DNA of 64,000 nucleotides from Algoriphagus sediminis (GTDB lineage Bacteria > Bacteroidota > Bacteroidia > Cytophagales > Cyclobacteriaceae), in NCBI RefSeq assembly GCF_030403435.1, contig NZ_JAUEPH010000007.1:62001-126000 (forward strand), given 5' to 3'. The notes below the pieces were generated by a model, which worked only from the letters and a program-made list of their open reading frames with translations, ran no database searches and was not told the origin of the DNA. A program made the translations under genes and the position numbers. Shown here in pieces: positions 46,031 to 54,547 of this stretch (position 1 is the stretch's first letter; every line of letters starts with the position of its first letter).

Positions 46031-47419
46031 CTAATCTTGAGGGATGTACCAAACATTTTTGACCAGATCAACTCCACCATCCATTCTCTCCTGCACCATT
46101 CGGTCAACAATGAAAACTCCTGTTTGAGCCATATTTTCAAAGCTGTCTATACCGTCATTTGGAAAGCCTCCTCGGGTTCTGTGAATGTTAAAAGTCTCCG
46201 AAAGATCATTTCCAAAAGCCTTTTCCACGCCTTCCTTTCCTATCATAAACCCAAGCAGCCCTCCCCAGGTGGCTGTAGGATTATCTGAATCCCAACCTGC
46301 TAAAACTCCGATTTTTATGGTCTCTACAATGTCCCCTTCTCCATAGAAAAGACTGACCAGGCTAGCACCGAAGTTGATTCCTCCGGCAAAGCATCCATGG
46401 CAAACCGGATCTTTTTCATACCAATCATATCCTGCTTCCTGATTGATTTGGTACTTGATGTGGAGGCTATCCCTAGTTGTTTCCCAGGCAACTCCATCCT
46501 CATAGCTTTGCTTTACGAAATCATACATGCTGGCCACCGCAGATCCTTCTGGCAATGTTTCCCTCCCTTCCTCGGCAAGCCACATCACCTGATCCTTCAT
46601 GGATTGACTTTGATCCACAGAAGAAGCGAGTGAGTACATGGTCACATAAAACTGTGCTGCCCATTCCGCATTTTCTCTCGCCGTGGTTCGGATAGGAAGC
46701 TCCGCGATTTCTCTAGCTAATTCGGGCTTAGTTGGTGCAAAGAATCCAAAAATCTCCGTAGTCAACTGCGCATCAATCATCTCATAATCCTTATTGTTTT
46801 CCGGATCGCTGGTCTCCGGAGGGATCAAACCTTCTTCTCTCATCAAATCATGAGCGGTTTGATTGGATACCCAAAGAAAATTCTCTGGAGTCTCTTCATC
46901 GCCAGTCGTAAATGGGGTGTTTTCATCCGAATAAATATGCTTCAGCCATCCGTCTCGTATTTGCTCGCCTGTGAGCTGAGTTGTCTGGTTGGTATACATG
47001 AGCCACTGATAGATATATTCGATATCCGTATCATCATCTGCACCCCAAGGTTCTCCCTTTTTGGTCAGAACAAAGTCTATTTTTCGATCTTGGGCCGTCT
47101 CTTCCCAGATGGCCGGCTCGTCAGGCCCACCCCAGTTTTCACGGGTGTAAAAACCTGCCCCTCTACCATCGATTCCCTCACCACCTATTTTATCCATTTC
47201 AGTCACTAGACCGGTCCAGTTGGCTATACACTGCCCCAACCAAAACCCGTAGAGCTTATCGGCATATTCGGTACGGGATATTTCCAAGTCATTTTCCCCT
47301 GGCGTATATTCAGCATAGTTGAGGTTAGGGTCTTTAATTCCGGTGATTTCTTCCTTTGGGCCTTCACAGGCCAAAGCTAATCCTGCGATAAATAGCAGTT
47401 GGGTGATCTTAAATTTCAT
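46031..47419 (-). CDS. ADP-ribosylglycohydrolase-family lipoprotein
   Basis: From the ATG at 47419 the protein has 462 residues. It has a lipoprotein signal ending 'LALACEG' and a long ADP-ribosyl-glycohydrolase (DraG-like) domain. Metal-ligand blocks are visible: 'DDDTDIEY' in the first half and 'GWDSDNPTATWGGLLG' near the end, both typical of the family's two-magnesium site. Family members remove ADP-ribose from proteins or act on related glycosides. As an exported lipoprotein within a sugar-oxidoreductase group it more likely acts on an extracellular ADP-ribose-like or glycosidic substrate, which is inference. Confidence 0.8.
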   Translation of the reverse strand: MKFKITQLLFIAGLALACEGPKEEITGIKDPNLNYAEYTPGENDLEISRTEYADKLYGFWLGQCIANWTGLVTEMDKIGGEGIDGRGAGFYTRENWGGPDEPAIWEETAQDRKIDFVLTKKGEPWGADDDTDIEYIYQWLMYTNQTTQLTGEQIRDGWLKHIYSDENTPFTTGDEETPENFLWVSNQTAHDLMREEGLIPPETSDPENNKDYEMIDAQLTTEIFGFFAPTKPELAREIAELPIRTTARENAEWAAQFYVTMYSLASSVDQSQSMKDQVMWLAEEGRETLPEGSAVASMYDFVKQSYEDGVAWETTRDSLHIKYQINQEAGYDWYEKDPVCHGCFAGGINFGASLVSLFYGEGDIVETIKIGVLAGWDSDNPTATWGGLLGFMIGKEGVEKAFGNDLSETFNIHRTRGGFPNDGIDSFENMAQTGVFIVDRMVQERMDGGVDLVKNVWYIPQD

Positions 47420-47436
47420 AGATAAGGATTCTTTTT

Positions 47437-48468
47437 CTACTTGTAATTTAACCAATCTGCCGCAGGTTGTGGGTCATCCATAAATGTACCGACGATTTCA
47501 CGCAATGGGATTAATCCATTTTCGCTATTCGTGAGGTACACGACTGCATCTTTTGTTGAAATATTTGCGGTGAAAAAGCCTCTGAAGGTCCAATTATCTC
47601 CCCATTGGAATATCTGTGGTCCATTTTCCGTAATTTGAATTCCCACACCCAATCCCCAAAATATTTTTGGATCATCCTCTTTGGGTTGGGTTGTTTTCAC
47701 TGGGGTAAACATCAGTTCTCTAGTTTCATCGGAAATGGCATCTCCAGATAATAAAGCCTTCAAAAACTTAGCATAATCTCCTCCCGTAGTTTGCAGGGAA
47801 GCAGCAGCATTCTCCTGATCGATTCTATTTTTTTCTCTCGACTCTCCATTCTTCTTGTAAGAAATACTGTAATTATCTTCAAAATCTGGACGGAATACGT
47901 AGCCGGATCTCTTCATATCCAGGGGACCAAAAACATACTCCTGAGCTATCTCATCCAGTCGTTTTCCTTTCAGGTGCTCTACCACCCTTTGGAGCCAAAC
48001 ATAACCTTCTCCTGAGTAGCTATATTTCTCTCCGGGTTCAAATAGGAATTTGAGTTTTTTCTTTCTCCAATTAGGCAATCCACTGGTATGGCTTAGAATC
48101 ATTTTGGCGGTCACGCCTAGGTGTCTTTTTTCATTGGCTACATCAGGATATTCATAGTATTCGTGTAGAGGTCTGTCCAGTTCAAGAGTACCTTCTTCCA
48201 CCAGTTGCATCACGATGTAAGCAAAAATTGGTTTGCTTAATGAGGCAGCTGAAAAGACCGTCTCCTGGTCTACGGTTTCAGTATCGTTTTTCTTTCCCTG
48301 GCCAGTTTCCAACTTAATCTCTCCACTTTCTATGTAGGTCAAAGAAATTCCTGGAATTTCATTTTGCTCCATGATTTCGGCCAACTCCACTGCCTGTTTT
48401 AACCCTTGGCTTTGGAGACAAAAAATAACGGAAAAAAACAGGCATATTCCTGCAAATATTTTTCTCAT
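47437..48468 (-). CDS. Secreted beta-lactamase-fold serine hydrolase, second copy
   Basis: From the ATG at 48468 the protein has 343 residues with a signal peptide (about 1-20). The family serine motif S-x-x-K is 'SLSK' (in 'SAASLSKPIF'), the second motif is 'YSGEG', and the 'ILSHTSGLPNW' block is present. It resembles the 26.0 kb hydrolase in fold but not in detailed sequence. Its start overlaps the stop of the DinB gene by four bases (ATGA). Substrate is unknown; esterase or peptidase is more likely than beta-lactam hydrolysis. Confidence 0.83.
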   Translation of the reverse strand: MRKIFAGICLFFSVIFCLQSQGLKQAVELAEIMEQNEIPGISLTYIESGEIKLETGQGKKNDTETVDQETVFSAASLSKPIFAYIVMQLVEEGTLELDRPLHEYYEYPDVANEKRHLGVTAKMILSHTSGLPNWRKKKLKFLFEPGEKYSYSGEGYVWLQRVVEHLKGKRLDEIAQEYVFGPLDMKRSGYVFRPDFEDNYSISYKKNGESREKNRIDQENAAASLQTTGGDYAKFLKALLSGDAISDETRELMFTPVKTTQPKEDDPKIFWGLGVGIQITENGPQIFQWGDNWTFRGFFTANISTKDAVVYLTNSENGLIPLREIVGTFMDDPQPAADWLNYK

Positions 48469-48977
48469 CTCCACCAACCGTTTTGTTTTCTGATGAATAC
48501 CATCTGCCCTGTATGGTATGCATTATGTGAGGCGATATTCGCTAAAGAGGGTGCCCAGCCCTTCATCTGTTCTTCATTGAATTCACGTGTGACTTCTTCT
48601 ATCCCGGTTAAAATCTCATCCAGTTCTTTCGTCATTTCTTCAAATTCCTCCTGAGTAAAGGCGGTGAAGGTCGCATCATTATTGCCATCGAAAGGTGGAA
48701 CTTCTTCTCCTTTCATGGACTTCAACATCCGTCCATTCCAATAAACCAGGTGAGAGACAAGTTGGGAGATGGAGTGATTTTCAGAATCGTCCTTCCAATT
48801 GGCCTGATCTGCGGTAAGGCCACTCACGGCGACTGTGATGGACGGATACCAATTCTCCTCGTTATGGGAATATTTGATGTTTTGTTCTAGGAGAGGTTGG
48901 ATTTCCTGAGCTTTCAGGAGGTGGGGTATGCTTAGGCATAGACAAAGCAGGATATCCAAAAAAGATAGCTTTTTCAT
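48465..48977 (-). CDS. Secreted DinB-family protein
   Basis: The 170-residue protein has a signal peptide (about 1-22) and the four-helix DinB/DUF664 fold. Three His metal ligands are likely in 'QLVSHLVYWN' and 'IASHNAYHTGQ', spaced as in the family. DinB-like proteins include thiol-dependent transferases and hydrolases; an exported member is less usual. It is co-translated with the downstream serine hydrolase. No thiol partner is encoded nearby. Confidence 0.8.
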   Translation of the reverse strand: MKKLSFLDILLCLCLSIPHLLKAQEIQPLLEQNIKYSHNEENWYPSITVAVSGLTADQANWKDDSENHSISQLVSHLVYWNGRMLKSMKGEEVPPFDGNNDATFTAFTQEEFEEMTKELDEILTGIEEVTREFNEEQMKGWAPSLANIASHNAYHTGQMVFIRKQNGWWR

Positions 48978-49023
48978 AATAGTGTTAGGTTTAGTGCTTA
49001 TGAATATAAGTTTTTTTCATGTA

Positions 49024-49053
49024 GTCAATTCGAGCGGAGGGAGAAATCTCTAA
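49024..49053. repeat. Interspersed 30-base repeat, copy A
   Basis: GTCAATTCGAGCGGAGGGAG followed by AAATCTCTAA matches a second copy at 51850-51879 at 25 of 30 positions. The two copies lie on either side of the MacB/FtsX permease gene. Confidence 0.6.
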
Positions 49054-49183
49054 ACCACTAAACTTCTCCAATCTCCATGTAAATCCTTGCAGGAGATTTT
49101 CTGCCTGACTGACCTAGCAGAAGAAGCGTGGCAATCTATTTTAAAGGGTTTGTGAAGACACCAACCATGACTGGTAAATTAAA

Positions 49184-51619
49184 TCACCTCTCCAAAGTCC
49201 CATTACTCGCTTCCTTCAAAGCAAGAACCGGATTAGCTCTGTAGCTTCTGATAGCCTGAATCAGAATTAAACTGAAAGCTAGAAGGCCAAAGGCCAACAA
49301 AGGAATGGCTAGAATCCACCAACCAATGGAAATTCGGAATGCATAATTCTCAAGCCAAATCTGCCCGAGAAAATAAATAGCCGGTAAGCTAAAGACCCCT
49401 GCAATCAGTAAAGAGCTCAAAGTCCCATTTGAAAGGATTTTCACCACGTCGGAAAATTCAGCACCAAGGGTTTTTCTGATTCCTATTTCCTTGACTTTGG
49501 AAGCTGCAAGGAAATAGATAAGCCCAAAAAAGCCCAATGCTGCTACCAGAATGCCCAAAGCTGAAAAGATCTGGAAAACAGAATAGAAGTTCTGATCTTG
49601 CTGGTACTGGCGATTATAAAACTCATCCAGATAGAAGAAGTCAAATGGATTACCTGGGAAGGATGCCATCCATGAGGCTTGAATTTGGCTCAAAAGCTCG
49701 GCTTCATTCTCAGCATTGTACTTGATATAAATAAACCCATCTGCCTGCTTTCCTTTCTCAAAAATGATAGGCTTATAAGCCTCTTGAAGTGAGAATTGAT
49801 GGAAATTCGAAATGACACCCACGATTTCCGGCTGAGTCTGTCTTCGGTAAAATATACGCTCGCCTATGGCATCTTCCGGGCTTTCAAAGCCCAGAAACTT
49901 TGCGGCTTCCTGATTGATAATCACCGCATCGCTATCTTCACTTTCCGGGGAAAAGCCTCTTCCAGCTAATATTTCAATCCCAAACTCATCTATAAAATTC
50001 CCATCCAACTGGGTGAAAGAGTAGTTGAATGAAGACTCCTCCGGATCAGATATCCTTCGAACATATCCTTCTGCCTCTCCCCGAATGGTTTGGCCAGGAA
50101 TAAAATTGGCACTGCTGACCCCATTCACCTGAGAACTTTGACTTAGCTCATTTTTAAATGAAATAAGCCTCTCCTGAAGCTGAAAATCCTCATTTTCTAC
50201 ACTTGGCCCACTCAATACCAGTGTTTTTTCCAGGTTTAAACCGGGATCGGATTTTTGCATAAACCTGAGTTGAGAAGAAATTAAAAGGGTAAAACCAATT
50301 ACAAAAACCGAGATGGCGAACTGAAAAATCACAATGGGACGCTGAATCTTTAGTTGTCCCTGAGCCTTTGCGCTTAAGCTCTTTTTTGAGCTCCTTGAGA
50401 CATACCAGGCAGGGTAAAAACCTGAGATCAGGATGGCTCCGGCAACTATCGCCAGAATAATAGAAAGATTCAATCCTCCGATCATTTCACCGAGTAAATC
50501 GATGGAGGTAAGGTTAGTAAGGGTGGGATTGATCAGAATGATAAGGATCAAAGCCAGACCCAATGCAATCAGATTAATAAAAATGGCCTCGAAAAAAAGT
50601 TGTGCAAAAAGCTGTGTCTTTCCTGCCCAAAAAATCTTTCTCAAGTTCACTTCCTTGTCACGCTGAAGTAATCTAGCCGTAGCAAAATTAATGTAATTAC
50701 AACCGGCCACGATTAGCACCAAAGCAGCTAAAGCAGCAAGGAGAATAAGCAGCTGCTCGCTACCATTTGCCTTGAACTCATTTAAAAAATCCGACTTCAG
50801 GTGAATATCAGTCAAAGGCATTGAATAATGCTTATAGCCTGAATCGGCAAAGGTTGTTTCTCCAAGATTAGTTAGCGTCTCTTCTAGGGCTGTAGCCTGA
50901 CTGGGATCGGTGAGTTTTACATAGGTATAAAAGGATTCTCCCCAGTTGGGGAATTCTCTTTCCGGATTAGCAAAAACTCCAAGGGAAATAAGCAGGCTGA
51001 AATCCAAGTGAGTGTTTCCGGGTACATTTTCGATTACTCCCGCAACGGTATAGTTTTTAAATTCCTCATATCCATTTTGGCCGTAAGAGCCATAAACTCC
51101 ATTGATTATGATGGCTTTGCCAAAAGGGTCCTCATCCCCAAAAAGCTTTGTGGCAACCTCCTCAGTTAGGATCACCGCCTGAGGGGTTCTTAACCAATTT
51201 TGCTTTGATCCGGAGAGAAATTTAAAATCAAAAAACTCAAAGAAATTGTTTTCAACTCCCATCATACCATCCTGCGATAAGATGGTTTCACCGTACTGCA
51301 GGCTTGTGTTTTGCCCATTCAGATGCATCCGCAAAACGGATTCAGCTCCGGAGAACTCACTACTGAGGCTTTGTCCCACACGGGAAAAGGTACTGGCTGA
51401 AGTGCTAATCTCTCCATTTGGTAATTCAACTTCCTGATAGACCCTGTAGATCCGGTCCGCATCCGAATAAAAAGTATCATAACTCCTCTCGTAAGACCAG
51501 TAGCTAAAAATCAAAAGGCAGGAGGCCAAACCAATACTTAATCCCAAAATGCTTACGATGGAATAGAATGGATGGAATTTGATCCCACGCAGGGTGGTTT
51601 TAAGGTAGTGGAAAAACAT
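49184..51619 (-). CDS. MacB/FtsX-type ABC transporter permease
   Basis: The 811-residue membrane protein has the layout of paired FtsX permease modules: an N-terminal transmembrane helix (20-40), a large periplasmic MacB core (about 45-270), three helices, a second periplasmic domain (about 460-660) and three C-terminal helices with 'EIGIRKTLGAE'. That segment is the coupling motif that contacts an ATPase. No ATPase gene is adjacent, so it must use one encoded elsewhere. Such proteins move or release lipoproteins and peptides or signal mechanically. It is flanked on both sides by copies of a 30-base interspersed repeat. Confidence 0.88.
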   Translation of the reverse strand: MFFHYLKTTLRGIKFHPFYSIVSILGLSIGLASCLLIFSYWSYERSYDTFYSDADRIYRVYQEVELPNGEISTSASTFSRVGQSLSSEFSGAESVLRMHLNGQNTSLQYGETILSQDGMMGVENNFFEFFDFKFLSGSKQNWLRTPQAVILTEEVATKLFGDEDPFGKAIIINGVYGSYGQNGYEEFKNYTVAGVIENVPGNTHLDFSLLISLGVFANPEREFPNWGESFYTYVKLTDPSQATALEETLTNLGETTFADSGYKHYSMPLTDIHLKSDFLNEFKANGSEQLLILLAALAALVLIVAGCNYINFATARLLQRDKEVNLRKIFWAGKTQLFAQLFFEAIFINLIALGLALILIILINPTLTNLTSIDLLGEMIGGLNLSIILAIVAGAILISGFYPAWYVSRSSKKSLSAKAQGQLKIQRPIVIFQFAISVFVIGFTLLISSQLRFMQKSDPGLNLEKTLVLSGPSVENEDFQLQERLISFKNELSQSSQVNGVSSANFIPGQTIRGEAEGYVRRISDPEESSFNYSFTQLDGNFIDEFGIEILAGRGFSPESEDSDAVIINQEAAKFLGFESPEDAIGERIFYRRQTQPEIVGVISNFHQFSLQEAYKPIIFEKGKQADGFIYIKYNAENEAELLSQIQASWMASFPGNPFDFFYLDEFYNRQYQQDQNFYSVFQIFSALGILVAALGFFGLIYFLAASKVKEIGIRKTLGAEFSDVVKILSNGTLSSLLIAGVFSLPAIYFLGQIWLENYAFRISIGWWILAIPLLAFGLLAFSLILIQAIRSYRANPVLALKEASNGTLER

Positions 51620-51942
51620 GGTTTGGTATTTGGATCTTATTTACTGTACCAAAAAATACCAAAGTCCTGCCAATTCTAAAGGCTGATTTTAGGACTTGAA
51701 GGCCGTTTTTATAATGAGTTTGAATGGATTAACGGTCGAAAATGTCCGTTTTTGGGAATTTCATTCCTCTCTTGGCTTGAACCAGGATTGAATGTGAAGA
51801 AGTGGTTTGAGGATACACAAACGAAGGCAAGGAAAAACGTGGGCCTTTTGTCATTTCGACCAAAGGGAGAAATCTCTTACGACAATTTAATTCGAACCTG
51901 GGTCTAAAAAGCGCATGAAATCCTTTTCATTGTTAGCATCTG
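51620..51942. other. Gene-free region ending at the accessory segment boundary
   Basis: This 323-base stretch has no plausible gene. It holds copy B of the 30-base repeat (51850-51879). At its right end is GTTAGGC (51942-51948), which overlaps the stop of the next minus-strand gene and matches the seven-base core (GTTRRRY) of integron attC sites. Confidence 0.6.
51850..51879. repeat. Interspersed 30-base repeat, copy B
   Basis: GTCATTTCGACCAAAGGGAG followed by AAATCTCTTA is 25/30 identical to copy A at 49024-49053 and in the same orientation. It resembles interspersed repeats I recall from Bacteroidota intergenic DNA. Confidence 0.6.
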
Positions 51943-52791
51943 TTAGGCCAGAGCTTTAATCGTCCATGTCGCACAGTTCAGGAGTCCCCCATATTTTGCT
52001 ATTTCGTTAATGTTGATTGGTTCAATGATTCTTTCGGGAAAAACTGATTGAATGACATTTAAAGCTTGTTCATCCTTGTTTCTAGGTACCTCAAAAATTG
52101 GGAATAAAATTAAATCACCAATTTCGAGGTAGTTCACATAGCAACCTACGGCAGTATGTTTATGCTTTTTGTCTTGGTATTCGAACCAAGGCATTTCCAC
52201 GAAGGTTAAGCCAGTATTCTTAATCATCCTTTCAAATCCTTTCTTCCAGTAGAGATATTCGTTTTGGAGTTCATTCACCATGAGAGTGCTATTGTTAATG
52301 AATCTCACATGACCGTCAGAGTGTCCAGTCAGATCGTTGGTAATGTCAGGAATCAATAAAACTTGAGTGTTCAAGAGTCTTTCCAATTCTCCGATCAATT
52401 CGGATTGATCCCAAGTCGGATTTTCTTTAAAAACCCGAGTTGTCAAAATGGCTTTATCAGTACAGTTTACAACATTACCTCCGTCCAAATTGATTGATGA
52501 GTTTTCAGCTTTCAGTCCATTGTGCTTGATTATGTCCTGAGAGTTTGATTGTAGATCTAGATCATTTTTTAGATAAGAGGGCTCATATCTGAATTGGATG
52601 AATTTGTCTTCGCTGATTTGAATGGGCATATAATCCCGACACCAATTATCTTTCGTGTTAGACAGAAATCTATAGTTGATCTGATGCTTATCCAGAATTG
52701 GTTTTATACGATCAAATGCAGAACGAAACTCATAATTTGTTCTAATGTGCTCACTGAAATAAACTGTGTCTTTCTCTTTGTCAATAATCAT
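51943..52791 (-). CDS. Agmatine deiminase / peptidyl-arginine deiminase-fold protein
   Basis: The 282-residue protein has the PAD_porph/agmatine deiminase active-site set: 'NWCRDYMP' (residues 49-56, containing the guanidine-binding Asp53), 'GHSDGH' (156-161, with the catalytic His) and the nucleophile Cys273 in 'LNCATW' near the C-terminus. It would hydrolyse an arginine-like guanidino group (agmatine, peptidyl-arginine or similar) to a citrulline-like product and ammonia. It is shorter than typical agmatine deiminases (about 350). It overlaps the preceding unknown gene by four bases, so the two are co-translated. Confidence 0.85.
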   Translation of the reverse strand: MIIDKEKDTVYFSEHIRTNYEFRSAFDRIKPILDKHQINYRFLSNTKDNWCRDYMPIQISEDKFIQFRYEPSYLKNDLDLQSNSQDIIKHNGLKAENSSINLDGGNVVNCTDKAILTTRVFKENPTWDQSELIGELERLLNTQVLLIPDITNDLTGHSDGHVRFINNSTLMVNELQNEYLYWKKGFERMIKNTGLTFVEMPWFEYQDKKHKHTAVGCYVNYLEIGDLILFPIFEVPRNKDEQALNVIQSVFPERIIEPININEIAKYGGLLNCATWTIKALA

Positions 52792-53336
52792 TTTAGAGAA
52801 GCACAGTTGTCTTGAATTTCTTTTTTCAGGGTGTTTGAAATTCGTAATTTTTCCAGATTCACCAAGTAGCGATAATGATTCAAATGAAAATCTCGATGTG
52901 TAACTTTGTTTGGAAGATGTCGAAAGGTTTTAATTATTTCTAAGTCTCTTGGGACGCAATCGTGAAGAGAGACGATTGTTTTTGCTGAAACAGACCCAAA
53001 GGATTCAAATATTCTTTTCAATGCATTTATTGGTCCGTTCGTGTACTCATCGTTTATTGCTACTCCTCTTATTAATATTCCCCCGTCTTGAACTTCGTTT
53101 CCTTGAAACGTAATATCAATCCCTTGATTATGAAATCTCCATTCTCCGGCCTCTCTCTTATGACTGTGTGTATATTCATCTGGATGATGAGTCGGATGAA
53201 AGTAGTAAAACTCAATTTCGGTCAGTCTAAATTCGTCTTTGTTTACACGAAGAACTTTTCTATTCAGAAGTTCACTGGCGATCTGATCAAAGGATTTCGA
53301 GACGTTCGTATTATCTATTTCAAGTTTCATCGTCAT
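52788..53336 (-). CDS. Unrecognised protein coupled to the deiminase
   Basis: I do not recognise this 182-residue protein with confidence. It has an early 'ASELLNRKVLRV' segment, a 'FYYFHPTHHPDEYTH' stretch with several His, a 'GGILIRGVAI' strand and a His-rich end ('HRDFHLNHYRY'). The His and Asp clusters could bind a metal. A faint resemblance to methylpurine-DNA-glycosylase-like sheets was considered but is not claimed. It lacks a signal peptide. Its stop overlaps the start of the deiminase gene by four bases (ATGA), so it is probably a functional partner. Confidence 0.65.
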   Translation of the reverse strand: MTMKLEIDNTNVSKSFDQIASELLNRKVLRVNKDEFRLTEIEFYYFHPTHHPDEYTHSHKREAGEWRFHNQGIDITFQGNEVQDGGILIRGVAINDEYTNGPINALKRIFESFGSVSAKTIVSLHDCVPRDLEIIKTFRHLPNKVTHRDFHLNHYRYLVNLEKLRISNTLKKEIQDNCASLK

Positions 53337-53353
53337 TGCAGATCATGCACCCC

Positions 53354-53476
53354 AACGGTCACGGCTATGCGTAGCGCGGGATTTAAATGTTCTTCACTTT
53401 CGGTTTAGCAATTGGTTTATTTAAGGCAATTACTTTCATTTAAGCGCATTCGCCCGCATTACGCATAGTTCTTGTT
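53354..53476 (-). repeat. Long imperfect palindrome R1 (attC-like)
   Basis: Arms CTATGCGTAGCGCGGG (53365-53380) and CCCGCATTACGCATAG (53453-53468) pair with only three mismatches. The element is bounded by AAC (53354) and GTT (53476), as in integron attC sites, and is 123 bases long. It shares 'TTGCAGAT ... ACGGCTATG' and 'TTAAGCGC' with repeat R2 at 54.4 kb. It lies between the cytochrome c gene and the unknown/deiminase pair. Confidence 0.55.
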
Positions 53477-53497
53477 ATCCGTATCTTTTACGTTCTT

Positions 53498-54385
53498 TTA
53501 ATGCCTATTTTCTTCAATCAATCGCTTCGTATAGGCAATTACACTTTCAATTTCGCTATCTGTTAGTAATGGAAAAATGTGTTCTGAGCCAAAAGGAGTA
53601 AGGATAGTGTCTCCATCAACCGTTATACCAGATGTTAAAAACTTCTTGTAACTACTAGTTCCATAGTTTATTGCATTACTGATATCTCCTGCATCTTCTC
53701 CAATCCCGTCTAAAGATGCTCCATGGCAGGATGAACACAAGGTTTGAGCTATTAATTTACCTTGTAGCAATTCCTTACTAAGATTGGGCAGTGAATGACT
53801 CCTATAGTACATTACTTCATCTTCCGCAGTATGATAACTTGGTTTTCCATCTTTATCTGTTCTCCAGTAATCGGCTGGCAGCTTAGCCGTCACAGAATCT
53901 CTAAAACCTACAGGTGGAATGGGTGTTGGATTACCTTTTTCCGGAATTGTCCTGAGAAATGCAATCAAAGCGTCCATATCTCTTTTACTTAAGAATTGTG
54001 ATGTTTTCGAGGGCATCAGGAATAGATTACGTTCAGGGTGCTTACCATCTCTCAATAATTTTTCGAGCTGCTCATCACTCAATTTAGGCATTGTGAGTGA
54101 TATGTTTGTGGCCCATAAACCGTCAAGCAATGGAATGAAGTCTCCAAAATTAGCCCCAGTATAATTAGGCATGTGACAATCATTGCAAGCAAACAAATTT
54201 GCTAGACGTTTACCATGTAAAATTTTCTCCTGATCGGTGGTGTAATCTGAACCATCAAAACTTACAGAAGAAATGACAGGGCTAGAGTAGTTATCATTAT
54301 CGTTTTTCTGTTTTGTATTATTACCACAAGAGAAAAAAATGATACTTGTTACGATAAGAAGTATGTAAACATTAATTCGATTCAT
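53498..54385 (-). CDS. Diheme cytochrome c lipoprotein
   Basis: From the ATG at 54385 the protein has 295 residues with a lipobox at Cys20 ('FFSCGNN'). Two c-type haem sites are visible: C67-x-x-C70-H71 ('CNDCH') and C217-x-x-C220-H221 ('CSSCH'). Met residues following each ('MPKL', 'MPSKT') could be axial ligands of the first haem. It is a membrane-anchored periplasmic electron carrier. It stands alone between two palindromes and has no oxidase or reductase neighbour. A GTG at 54391 is the alternative start. Confidence 0.88.
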   Translation of the reverse strand: MNRINVYILLIVTSIIFFSCGNNTKQKNDNDNYSSPVISSVSFDGSDYTTDQEKILHGKRLANLFACNDCHMPNYTGANFGDFIPLLDGLWATNISLTMPKLSDEQLEKLLRDGKHPERNLFLMPSKTSQFLSKRDMDALIAFLRTIPEKGNPTPIPPVGFRDSVTAKLPADYWRTDKDGKPSYHTAEDEVMYYRSHSLPNLSKELLQGKLIAQTLCSSCHGASLDGIGEDAGDISNAINYGTSSYKKFLTSGITVDGDTILTPFGSEHIFPLLTDSEIESVIAYTKRLIEENRH

Positions 54386-54408
54386 TGTCACATTTATTTA
54401 TTGCAGAT

Positions 54409-54545
54409 AACGTCTACGGCTATGGTCCTGGCGTGGTTTGCTCAGCGAACCTGTCCGCGTTATATATTGTTTTCTTTAAAGGTAGGGGAGTTTAAATTTT
54501 TAGCCAAACTTAAGCGCTTGGCTATAGCCAATATTATACCACGTT
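54409..54545 (-). repeat. Long imperfect palindrome R2 (attC-like)
   Basis: The element runs from AAC (54409) to GTT (54545), 137 bases. Its ends pair as AACGT with ACGTT, and GGCTATGG near the left end pairs with a GGCTATAGCC palindrome near the right end. It shares the 'TTGCAGAT', 'ACGGCTATG' and 'TTAAGCGC' blocks with R1. It separates the cytochrome gene from the phosphoesterase gene. Confidence 0.5.
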
Positions 54546-54547
54546 TT

